Assembly (NCBI GenBank): GCA_900556665.1
Contig: USPX01000061.1
Coordinates: forward strand, 1 to 9,422
From: an uncultured Eubacteriales bacterium
GTDB taxonomy: Bacteria > Bacillota_A > Clostridia > Lachnospirales > Cellulosilyticaceae
Reading direction: 5' to 3'
Length of the DNA stretch: 9,422 nt
Under the pieces are notes generated by a model that was given only the letters and a program-made list of their open reading frames with translations, was not told where the DNA came from and ran no database searches. This document shows positions 1 to 6,318 of this stretch, piece after piece. The translations under genes were made by a program, and so were the position numbers. Each line of letters opens with the position of its first letter. Within the stretch, counting starts at the first letter, position 1.

Positions 1-1599
1 TGCTTCTTCTCTCTTAGCTAAAAGCTCTTCCATATAGCGAGAAATATTTTTTAAATCATTTTGTTCTACTGCTATAAAGCGATTTTGTTTCTCATCATCA
101 AAACAATGTGGTAACCATCTTGCAAATTCCATATCAGCAGCTTCTCTCTCGCTATATACCATAACAAATTTCACTTCATCATAACTATGTAAACTAGCCA
201 TTTGAAGCATCATAGCTTTTAAGAAGTTAATTACTTGGCTTCTATTTTCTCCTACAATACCACAAACAGGTTCTTCTATAAGTGATAATGTAATTGGGAC
301 ATTTTCTAAATCACGTGGTTCATCAACTACATCATAAAGTTCTTTTTCTAAAATATCTTCTTCTAGTGTAAACTTCTTCTCTGGATATTTTATTTTTAGC
401 TGAATAGGTAATTTCCCTTTTCCTAATCTTAATGTTAGAAAATCATTATGTGCTACTGTATGATCCCATAAATTTGGTGTTTTATTTTCAATACGTGATA
501 TACACTCATTTAAATCAACGATATTTTCTCTTAGTATATTTTCTTGTTCTTCTTTAACTTTTTTAATCTCGTTTACCTTTTCTTTTAGGTAAGCTCTATA
601 TTTAGTTTGTCTATAAAGCTCTTTTTGTTTACTTTGTTTTTTATCAAAAGCTTTAATTGTAATTGGCCATAAAATACTACCTAAGAACATGCTACCGCAC
701 ATAATCATTCTAGGTAACGCTTTCTCAAATCCACCTGTACTAGCTATGGAATTAGCAATAGCTAATCCACCCGTTGAAAGTGATGCAAGTCCCATTGTCA
801 TAGATGGCCCCAATGTTAAAACAGTAGGTAATTTATCCTTTTGTTCCATAGCTGGTGGTGCATCAATCTTAATTTCACAAGGCACTATATCCCTTTTAAA
901 TCTAGGTGAACGGAAAAACAATTCTTCTGATAAATGAATCTCCTCTTCATCTTCATTAATAGGTGCTATTGTTTGTGGCTTATATTCTTTGAATGTATGC
1001 CTATCCCATGTCATCATGCCATCTGGGTTATTAATTGCAATATGATCTCTTGCAATTATAATCTTTAATCCCATAACGTAAATGATGTCACCATACTTTA
1101 AGCTTGTTTTCTTGATACCCTTGCCATTAACATAGGTCCCATTAACACTTTCTAAGTCTTCTAATTCATAACTACAGTCTTTGCATACTAATCTAGCATG
1201 TTTAGAAGATGTATATTGATTATCAAAACAAATCTCATTATTCTCGGAACGCCCAATTGTAATACTTACCTCATATGGTACAACTAGTTTCTTATATGTA
1301 CTGCGATCCTCTGTGTTTTTCTCAGCAAATAGCATGGCCTTTTCACCAGTTTTACAAAAGACAATAGGATAAAATCCCTTTTCCTTTATAGCTATTTGTC
1401 TAACTTTACGATTATGTTCATCTACTAAATAAACACTTTTATTAGAGCGTAGTATCCAATTTCCTTCAATACCTTCTACGCTAATCACTTTCTCATTTTT
1501 TTCATCTTGCCTCAGATGCGTTACCCAATAGTTACCTTCTACCTTTTTAGGTAACATTAATGAAAAGATTTCTTCCTTCTTAATTAATGTTAACTGCAT
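1..1599 (-). CDS. essC: Type VII secretion FtsK/SpoIIIE-family ATPase EssC, N-terminal 533 residues (partial)
   Basis: EssC is the membrane ATPase that recognises and drives export of WXG100 and LXG-type substrates in Firmicutes type VII secretion. The frame is open from an ATG at 1599 to the window edge, giving 533 residues with no stop. Residues 1-95 look like a degenerate first FHA fold. Residues 110-182 are a clear FHA domain, with GRS at 116-118, SSKHA at 131-135, NGTYVNG at 153-159 and a GD at 170-171. Residues about 258-315 hold the paired membrane helices, including the EssC-like GPSMTMG at 264-270. After that comes a charged helical linker and the start of the cytoplasmic motor region. 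No Walker A motif is reached, as expected because the ATPase modules lie further on. EssC proteins are usually about 1,400-1,500 residues, so roughly a third is present. AAAGGA upstream supports the start. It is the last visible gene of the type VII operon, 29 bases after the DUF4176 gene. Confidence 0.93.
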   Translation of the reverse strand, partial: MQLTLIKKEEIFSLMLPKKVEGNYWVTHLRQDEKNEKVISVEGIEGNWILRSNKSVYLVDEHNRKVRQIAIKEKGFYPIVFCKTGEKAMLFAEKNTEDRSTYKKLVVPYEVSITIGRSENNEICFDNQYTSSKHARLVCKDCSYELEDLESVNGTYVNGKGIKKTSLKYGDIIYVMGLKIIIARDHIAINNPDGMMTWDRHTFKEYKPQTIAPINEDEEEIHLSEELFFRSPRFKRDIVPCEIKIDAPPAMEQKDKLPTVLTLGPSMTMGLASLSTGGLAIANSIASTGGFEKALPRMIMCGSMFLGSILWPITIKAFDKKQSKQKELYRQTKYRAYLKEKVNEIKKVKEEQENILRENIVDLNECISRIENKTPNLWDHTVAHNDFLTLRLGKGKLPIQLKIKYPEKKFTLEEDILEKELYDVVDEPRDLENVPITLSLIEEPVCGIVGENRSQVINFLKAMMLQMASLHSYDEVKFVMVYSEREAADMEFARWLPHCFDDEKQNRFIAVEQNDLKNISRYMEELLAKREEA

Positions 1600-1628
1600 T
1601 TATCTATTCCTTTTACTTCCCAAATACC

Positions 1629-1913
1629 TTATTTAAATGTTTCTTCTTCCTCTTGTGCTGCTAATTCTTTTTTAAGTGCCTCTCTAAATACCTGATATTC
1701 AGTATCCATATAGCCAACAAAATCTACTTTTTCAATATCATCATGTTGGAAAAGGAATGTATACTCTGCATCAATACTTCCTTCTGGATATAAACATCCT
1801 ATGTAATCATATACTTTTCCTTCTTCTCCACTCATTTGCTTAATGCCATAAATCATAAGCCTTTTATCTGCTTCTTTTAATAATACAACTGATCCAATTG
1901 GTAATAAATTCAT
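1629..1913 (-). CDS. DUF4176 family protein of type VII secretion loci
   Basis: This is a 94-residue soluble protein. I recognise the DUF4176 family from the N-terminal LPIGSVVLL (residues 4-12), the central YDYIGCLYPEG (35-45) and a following FVGY-type segment (65-68). It has no signal peptide or membrane helix, and the C-terminal fifteen residues are charged and Glu-rich. Genes of this family recur beside EssC and LXG-type substrate genes in Firmicutes, so a role in type VII secretion or substrate handling is likely, but I know of no settled biochemical function. The ATG at 1913 follows an AAAGGAG that overlaps the stop region of the preceding substrate gene, with a 12-base gap between genes. 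This arrangement suggests translation coupled to the substrate gene. It could instead be an immunity or chaperone protein for that substrate; the sequence alone cannot decide. Confidence 0.85.
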   Translation of the reverse strand: MNLLPIGSVVLLKEADKRLMIYGIKQMSGEEGKVYDYIGCLYPEGSIDAEYTFLFQHDDIEKVDFVGYMDTEYQVFREALKKELAAQEEEETFK

Positions 1914-1925
1914 CTCTTTTCTCCT

Positions 1926-3272
1926 TTAAACTGTTACACAATCCAATGGTTTCTTTAGTATAGATTGTTCATTAGGTTTTATTATACATGCAGTATATCC
2001 TACAACATCTTTGGCTGTTGGGTATAGCCCTACTTTAAAATCAATGGCTTCATAGGTAGATAATCCTACCTTTTTAATCAACTCTCTTGTATATAATTTT
2101 TTATAAAATGCTTTAGGTGGTCTAGGAATTTGACTAACCGTTGTAGTGTTTTTGATCTTTACAAGTTTATTACCAATATCTATAATCTCTTCTGTTTTTC
2201 CTGATATCTTAGTAATTCCTTTACCTAGATTATATATATTGTAAACATCTGATACTAAATGCATTCTTTTATATAAGTTTTCTCCAAACTCTTTTCCTTT
2301 TTCCTTAGCTATCTTTTCTCCAGTATCTATAATCATATCTTGGACAGGGGATACTGTTCCAACTAGTTCATCTTGATTTGAGCTTAAAAAATATATATCA
2401 CTAGCATTACTCACGAAATCATTTATTCCTGTTGCTACTAAACTAATCCCCAACGCTAATTTACCTACTCCTACTGCAGCCCCTACCAATGTTGAAACAC
2501 CTGCAAAAGCTGCTCCAATAAATCCAACACCTGATGATATTGCCAACCCTGCAGCAATTACACCTAATACACCTAGCCCGATTTTAAATACTTTTGTACG
2601 AGTATTCCATACATCCTTTGCAATCTCTTTAGTCTTAGTCCATACAGCTTGAGCCATTTTAGTTAACTTTGCAGCACCTACATTAACTTTTTCTAAAAGA
2701 TTTTTGGCTTGCTCCTTAACTACGCTTATTACTTTTTGAGTCGTATTTACTACTACACTTTCTACTTTGTTTGCAAAAGCCTTAACAGCATTTTTTCCAA
2801 CTTCAAAAGCCTTATATAATGCACCACCTGGTTGTAATGCATCTTTAAAAATTGCCGCACACTGAAAGGCTGACTTTACAATTGCCACAGGTCCAACCAT
2901 AGTTGCTACTATACATGCAGCATCAACCATTTTACTTACTATAGTTTTAATAATAGATTGATGATTATTACTGGCTTCTGCAAAGTGACACTTTGCTAAC
3001 AAGTCTTTAATAGCCCTTTCCGTATCTTGGTACTGATCCATCGCATTATGTCCAAAGTTGTAAATGCGTTCTAACTTATTATTAAGTTCTTCTAAATCAA
3101 TACATATATTTGTTAGTCTTCTCCTAATACTTCTTCTACTTGCTACTTCACTATCTATATTACGTCTTACCTCATTTATATTGCTAACGGCTTTACCTAT
3201 AGGTGTAGTGCAGCGCTTAACGTTTCCTAATGTAGAAGTAACTCCTCTTATATTTATACTTATACTACTCAA
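1926..3272 (-). CDS. Putative type VII secretion substrate with helical N-terminus and Gly/Ala-rich hydrophobic core
   Basis: This 448-residue protein has no domain I can name with certainty. Residues 1-100 are predicted mainly helical, charged and free of a signal peptide, like the targeting region of LXG-type substrates, although I see no canonical LXG signature. Residues 106-145 are a hydrophobic stretch, 150-225 an amphipathic Lys/Val/Ala-rich helical stretch, and 228-285 a strongly hydrophobic Gly/Ala-rich segment with GxxxG spacing (G264 and G268). Residues 300-448 form a more polar C-terminal region that I do not recognise. The start is TTG at 3272, chosen because AAGGAG lies six bases upstream and the helical domain begins there. 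The gene sits 21 bases after the small helical protein and 12 bases before DUF4176, in the same operon as EssC. I infer an exported protein, possibly a membrane-acting toxin, but a structural or surface role is equally open. Confidence 0.65.
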   Translation of the reverse strand: MSSISINIRGVTSTLGNVKRCTTPIGKAVSNINEVRRNIDSEVASRRSIRRRLTNICIDLEELNNKLERIYNFGHNAMDQYQDTERAIKDLLAKCHFAEASNNHQSIIKTIVSKMVDAACIVATMVGPVAIVKSAFQCAAIFKDALQPGGALYKAFEVGKNAVKAFANKVESVVVNTTQKVISVVKEQAKNLLEKVNVGAAKLTKMAQAVWTKTKEIAKDVWNTRTKVFKIGLGVLGVIAAGLAISSGVGFIGAAFAGVSTLVGAAVGVGKLALGISLVATGINDFVSNASDIYFLSSNQDELVGTVSPVQDMIIDTGEKIAKEKGKEFGENLYKRMHLVSDVYNIYNLGKGITKISGKTEEIIDIGNKLVKIKNTTTVSQIPRPPKAFYKKLYTRELIKKVGLSTYEAIDFKVGLYPTAKDVVGYTACIIKPNEQSILKKPLDCVTV

Positions 3273-3278
3273 TTATTT

Positions 3279-3284
3279 CTCCTT
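3279..3284 (-). promoter_or_regulatory. Ribosome binding site that fixes a TTG start
   Basis: An AAGGAG Shine-Dalgarno sequence on the minus strand is followed by a six-base A/T spacer and then TTG at 3272-3270. No ATG or GTG lies at a suitable distance, so this site is the reason for placing the start of the 448-residue protein on a TTG codon. Confidence 0.8.
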
Positions 3285-3293
3285 AAAATATAT

Positions 3294-3581
3294 CTAATTA
3301 TCCGATAAAGCTTCCTCTAATTTACACTTTTCTTCTTCTCTTATATCCTCAGCTACTTCCTTAATATCCTCAGCAAGTTCTGCTATTTCTCTCATCTTCA
3401 AACGTATTTCTTCTTGAATGCTATCAATGCTCATATTAAGCCATTTGACTTCTTCACTCTTCCAATATTTATCTATTCCTTGTTGAAGACTATCTAAATT
3501 TTTTAATGAATCTTCCAAGTACTTGCTACTATTATTTAATTCCCGTACTTGCCTATTAATTTTAAACATATTTAATCCCAT
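3294..3581 (-). CDS. Small helical WXG100/Lap-like type VII secretion partner protein
   Basis: This 95-residue protein is almost entirely predicted helix, highly charged, and has no signal peptide or membrane segment. A break near residues 39-43, where YWKS resembles the W-x-G/S turn of WXG100-type helical hairpins, separates helix one (about 8-36) from helix two (about 44-90). The second helix contains two near-repeats of AEDI (70-73 and 77-80). By size, fold and position just before a large putative substrate it fits the small helical proteins that co-secrete with or target LXG substrates in Firmicutes type VII systems; I cannot assign a specific Pfam family. It is the first gene of the type VII operon, with a promoter about 50-75 bases upstream and an AAGGA nine bases before the ATG. 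A second Met at codon 5 is a less likely start. The gene ends with TAG, 21 bases before the next gene. Confidence 0.7.
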   Translation of the reverse strand: MGLNMFKINRQVRELNNSSKYLEDSLKNLDSLQQGIDKYWKSEEVKWLNMSIDSIQEEIRLKMREIAELAEDIKEVAEDIREEEKCKLEEALSDN

Positions 3582-3627
3582 AAGTCTTCATCCTTATACT
3601 ATTTTTCTTTTTTTAACTTTTATTTAA

Positions 3628-3657
3628 ATTTTAACATCATATTCATTTTTATGTCAA
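3628..3657 (-). promoter_or_regulatory. Sigma-A-like promoter of the type VII secretion operon
   Basis: On the minus strand a perfect TTGACA -35 box (3657-3652) is followed after 18 bases by TAAAAT (3633-3628), five of six matches to the -10 consensus. Transcription would start near 3621, giving a leader of about 40 bases before the first ATG at 3581. It lies between the terminator of the dynamin operon and the first type VII gene, so the two operons appear to be transcribed separately. Confidence 0.75.
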
Positions 3658-3694
3658 CTTGTTTTCATATTTTTTCCATTTCTCTAAATGGTAT

Positions 3695-3751
3695 AAAAAA
3701 GGCTCTTTCCTGATTAGAATTATTAATACCTAATTCTAATCAGGAAAGAGC
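3695..3751 (-). terminator. Rho-independent terminator of the dynamin operon
   Basis: A perfect 21-bp inverted repeat (arms 3702-3722 and 3731-3751) with an eight-base loop is followed, in the minus-strand direction, by six T residues (3700-3695). It lies 58 bases past the stop of the 225-residue coiled-coil gene, so it should terminate the four-gene operon. The plus-strand side has no continuous T run, so termination is mainly in one direction. Confidence 0.93.
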
Positions 3752-3809
3752 TTCTTATTTACTAAGACACAACATTAGATTAAACAAATAAACACTCATG
3801 TCATAAAAT

Positions 3810-4487
3810 CTATTCTTTTTTATTAAGCACCACTTCACCTATATAAGGAAATTGTTCTAAGTCTGGACCATAAAAGCTCTCTAGTCTTTGAAGTCTATCA
3901 AAGATTATGAGGACATCTTTTTTAGTGATTTCTTCTCTTCCATAGTATTCTTGAAAGATACTTAAATTTTGAATTCTATAGGCTTCTACATCTTCTTTGA
4001 GTGCATAAGCTCTCATTTTTACATTTCTTAAGTAGCGTGGTTGGTGCGCTACTTGAATGCTACTTTTTTCTTGTTCCAATAATTCTATTTGTTGCTGCAC
4101 TTTTTGAATTCGTTCATTTAATATGCTTTCTTCTCCTCTAAGTTCTTGATGAATGGCTTGCTTAAGTATTTCTTCTTTGTATTTTGCACCTTCTTTTTTT
4201 AAGGTTTCTATATGACTGAGCTGCCATATAAGCTGCTCCATTTCTTCTCGCAGTTTTTTTTCCCTAGCTTCTATTTTTCTAAGGCTATTACTACATTTTT
4301 GTTCTTCTTGAACCCATTGCTGTAGTTCTTTCACAAGCTTACTGTATTCTTTCATCAAAGGACTATAGGTTTCATATTGCATTTTAGAATAAACAGGGAA
4401 CAACTTTAAACTCTTCTTTAGTATATCTGGACGGCCTATAAGTTTCGCCTTTAAGTCTTCATATACTTGTGTGTTTTCCTCTGACAT
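3810..4487 (-). CDS. Soluble coiled-coil protein of the dynamin operon, unknown function
   Basis: This is a 225-residue protein I cannot place in a family. Residues about 45-145 are a long charged coiled coil rich in Glu, Lys and Gln. The N-terminal 40 residues are shorter helices with several aromatic residues, and the C-terminal 80 residues (150-225) look like a small mixed helical domain ending in a basic tail. There is no signal peptide or transmembrane segment, so it should be cytoplasmic or peripherally bound. It is the last gene of the four-gene operon, 13 bases after the membrane-inserted dynamin, with an AGGTGA ribosome site overlapping that gene's TAG stop. The tight linkage suggests a partner, adaptor or scaffold for the two GTPases; this is inference from context only. 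A strong terminator follows. Confidence 0.85.
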   Translation of the reverse strand: MSEENTQVYEDLKAKLIGRPDILKKSLKLFPVYSKMQYETYSPLMKEYSKLVKELQQWVQEEQKCSNSLRKIEAREKKLREEMEQLIWQLSHIETLKKEGAKYKEEILKQAIHQELRGEESILNERIQKVQQQIELLEQEKSSIQVAHQPRYLRNVKMRAYALKEDVEAYRIQNLSIFQEYYGREEITKKDVLIIFDRLQRLESFYGPDLEQFPYIGEVVLNKKE

Positions 4488-4500
4488 TTATATATTTCAC

Positions 4501-6318
4501 CTACCCTAAAAGATCCTCTAAGCATTCTGCTTCTTCTATTGCTACTTTTATATTATCATTTTCCTCTGCTACATCTTTTAATTGTTTCTTAAGGTATTGC
4601 AGTTCTTCCTTATATTGTCCTACTTCATTTTCTAGTGCTTCTAAATACGTTGTATCTCGCACGCACAGTTTTTGGTCTAAAACACCTTTTAGATGCTGTG
4701 CCATTTCTTCACTTAATAAAGTAAATCGCTCTTCTTTATAGGCACCTTCTATCACTTCTTCTCTAATCTGCTTAGCACTTTCTTTTAGATTCTTATAAAG
4801 CTCTGCACATTCCAGTTGTTGTAGTTCTTGCACTCTCTTCCCTTGGAAATACTTTAAGATCAGCATGCCACCAACAACGGTTGGTATAATTGGAACAGCT
4901 ACAGTAAAGAAACTCACTTGGGCTGCTACTGGCCCTATGCCTAATACAATTCCCGAAAGAATTGCACCTATGCCTATTCCCCCTGCAACTTCATCAAGTA
5001 GCGTCTTTTTGGCTTCTTCCTTTTCAGCTGCTCTGTCTATACCTATTTGTTCCTCTTCCTCTATCTCCTTGGTATATTCCTCCACGCCTAGTATTTCTTT
5101 GATTTGATTTACTAAGCCTTTATCTAGTTCCTCTGCACCTTTTCTCCAGTAGATTTCTATTTGCTGTGTTAATATTTCCCACTCTTTCTGGATGTATCCA
5201 TTGAGCCAAGTTTCATTTAAATATCTTGCTTGCCAGGCTAAAAGGCTTTGCTTATTGTCTTTAATCTCCTCAAGCTTTTCTAGTTGTTTCACGAATAAGG
5301 ATTCATCAAGCCATTTTAAATAGCGTATATTAATCTTCTTAGAAATAAGTTCATGAAGGTCATCTATTTTATCCCTTTGAGCTTCTCCCTGTTTCATTAA
5401 ATTGTAGGTAAGTTTTAATAATTGCTCATGCAGGCTAATCTCTTTATCAACTAAAGTATTTAGTTGCCCTGCAATGAGTTTTTCTTTTGTTTGTCTTTTT
5501 TCCGCTCCGATGTAACTATCTACTGCTTCTAGTATTTCTAACACGCCATGACTTTTCATATTCCCATCTAAAATACTTTCTAGGGCATTATAAGCAGATA
5601 CTGTCATATAATCAATATAACTAATGTACTCTTCTGCGGCTTCTATGAGTTTGTCTTCTTCCATCTGGATCTCATCTATACGATTTAATACACCGATCAC
5701 TTCTTTACCCATATCAATGACCTGAATCACTTCTTCTTTAATATTACTTTGGCCAATATATTTACTATTGAAAATCCATAAAATAATATCTGCTTCTTGA
5801 ATGTAATATTTAGTGAGTTCTTCATTCACTGTGGTTACAGTACCTATCCCTGGTGTATCTACTAACATAAAGCGTTTTAACAACGGAATGTTTAGACCGA
5901 ATTCTACACATCTAATCTCACTTCTTGCTTCCGCTTTTTGGAGCTGATGGGCAATTTTATCTTGTATGTTTTGAACACTACCTTTTTCTACTTTTCCATT
6001 CTTATAAATCACCTTACCATAAGGTACTTCACTATAAGTAAATTGATGAATAAGTGCTGTAGCCTCTGACACATCCATCCCTGAAATACACTGTCTTAGC
6101 ATACTATTGATGAGGGTAGATTTTCCTGACTTTACCTCACCCATTAATACAACTTTAATAGGTTCATCTTGCGTTTCTATAATTCTCTCTAGTTGTTCAG
6201 TCATACTTTTAAAAGTAGGCGCAAAAGATTGAAAAAGCGGCAATTCTTGTTTTCTTCCAGGTGCCACTTTCATTTGTGCTTCTAAACTCTTAGCTAATTG
6301 ACTCACTGTTTGTTTCAT
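4501..6318 (-). CDS. Dynamin-family GTPase with C-terminal membrane hairpin
   Basis: Bacterial dynamin-like proteins hydrolyse GTP and bend, fuse or tether membranes. This 605-residue member has a P-loop GEVKSGKST (60-68), a switch I threonine near residue 87, DTPG (154-157) and the guanine-specificity motif NRID (212-215). Residues about 275-440 form the predicted helical stalk. Residues 446-490 contain two adjacent hydrophobic segments, a probable membrane-inserted hairpin equivalent to the paddle of other bacterial dynamins. Residues 495-600 return as charged coiled coil. The size is typical of single-unit bacterial dynamins. It overlaps the upstream dynamin gene by 29 bases, and its AAAGGAG (6325-6331) lies inside that gene, so coupled translation and a matched dose of the two GTPases are likely. 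It probably acts at the inner face of the cytoplasmic membrane as a heteromer with its neighbour. Confidence 0.92.
   Translation of the reverse strand: MKQTVSQLAKSLEAQMKVAPGRKQELPLFQSFAPTFKSMTEQLERIIETQDEPIKVVLMGEVKSGKSTLINSMLRQCISGMDVSEATALIHQFTYSEVPYGKVIYKNGKVEKGSVQNIQDKIAHQLQKAEARSEIRCVEFGLNIPLLKRFMLVDTPGIGTVTTVNEELTKYYIQEADIILWIFNSKYIGQSNIKEEVIQVIDMGKEVIGVLNRIDEIQMEEDKLIEAAEEYISYIDYMTVSAYNALESILDGNMKSHGVLEILEAVDSYIGAEKRQTKEKLIAGQLNTLVDKEISLHEQLLKLTYNLMKQGEAQRDKIDDLHELISKKINIRYLKWLDESLFVKQLEKLEEIKDNKQSLLAWQARYLNETWLNGYIQKEWEILTQQIEIYWRKGAEELDKGLVNQIKEILGVEEYTKEIEEEEQIGIDRAAEKEEAKKTLLDEVAGGIGIGAILSGIVLGIGPVAAQVSFFTVAVPIIPTVVGGMLILKYFQGKRVQELQQLECAELYKNLKESAKQIREEVIEGAYKEERFTLLSEEMAQHLKGVLDQKLCVRDTTYLEALENEVGQYKEELQYLKKQLKDVAEENDNIKVAIEEAECLEDLLG

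Noticed and set aside
689..937. Plus-strand open frame of 82 codons
   Set aside because: It lies wholly antisense to essC, which has a clear FHA and membrane architecture through this region, and it has no convincing ribosome site.
3064..3297. Plus-strand hydrophobic open frame resembling a membrane peptide
   Set aside because: It is antisense to the start of the 448-residue gene; Leu/Ser/Ile-rich hydrophobicity is typical of the reverse complement of charged helical coding sequence.
3702..3751. Long inverted repeat as a possible mobile-element end or small MITE
   Set aside because: There is no target-site duplication or transposase remnant. The adjacent six-T run on the minus strand and its position after an operon's last gene fit a terminator.
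3760..3809. Possible small gene or RNA between the terminator and the operon's last stop
   Set aside because: It is only about 50 AT-rich bases with no ribosome site, stem or open frame of note.
4469..5107. Plus-strand open frames at 4469-4741 and 4865-5107
   Set aside because: Both are antisense to the 605-residue dynamin; their Ser/Pro-rich content reflects the complement of Glu-rich coiled coil and Gly-rich membrane segments.
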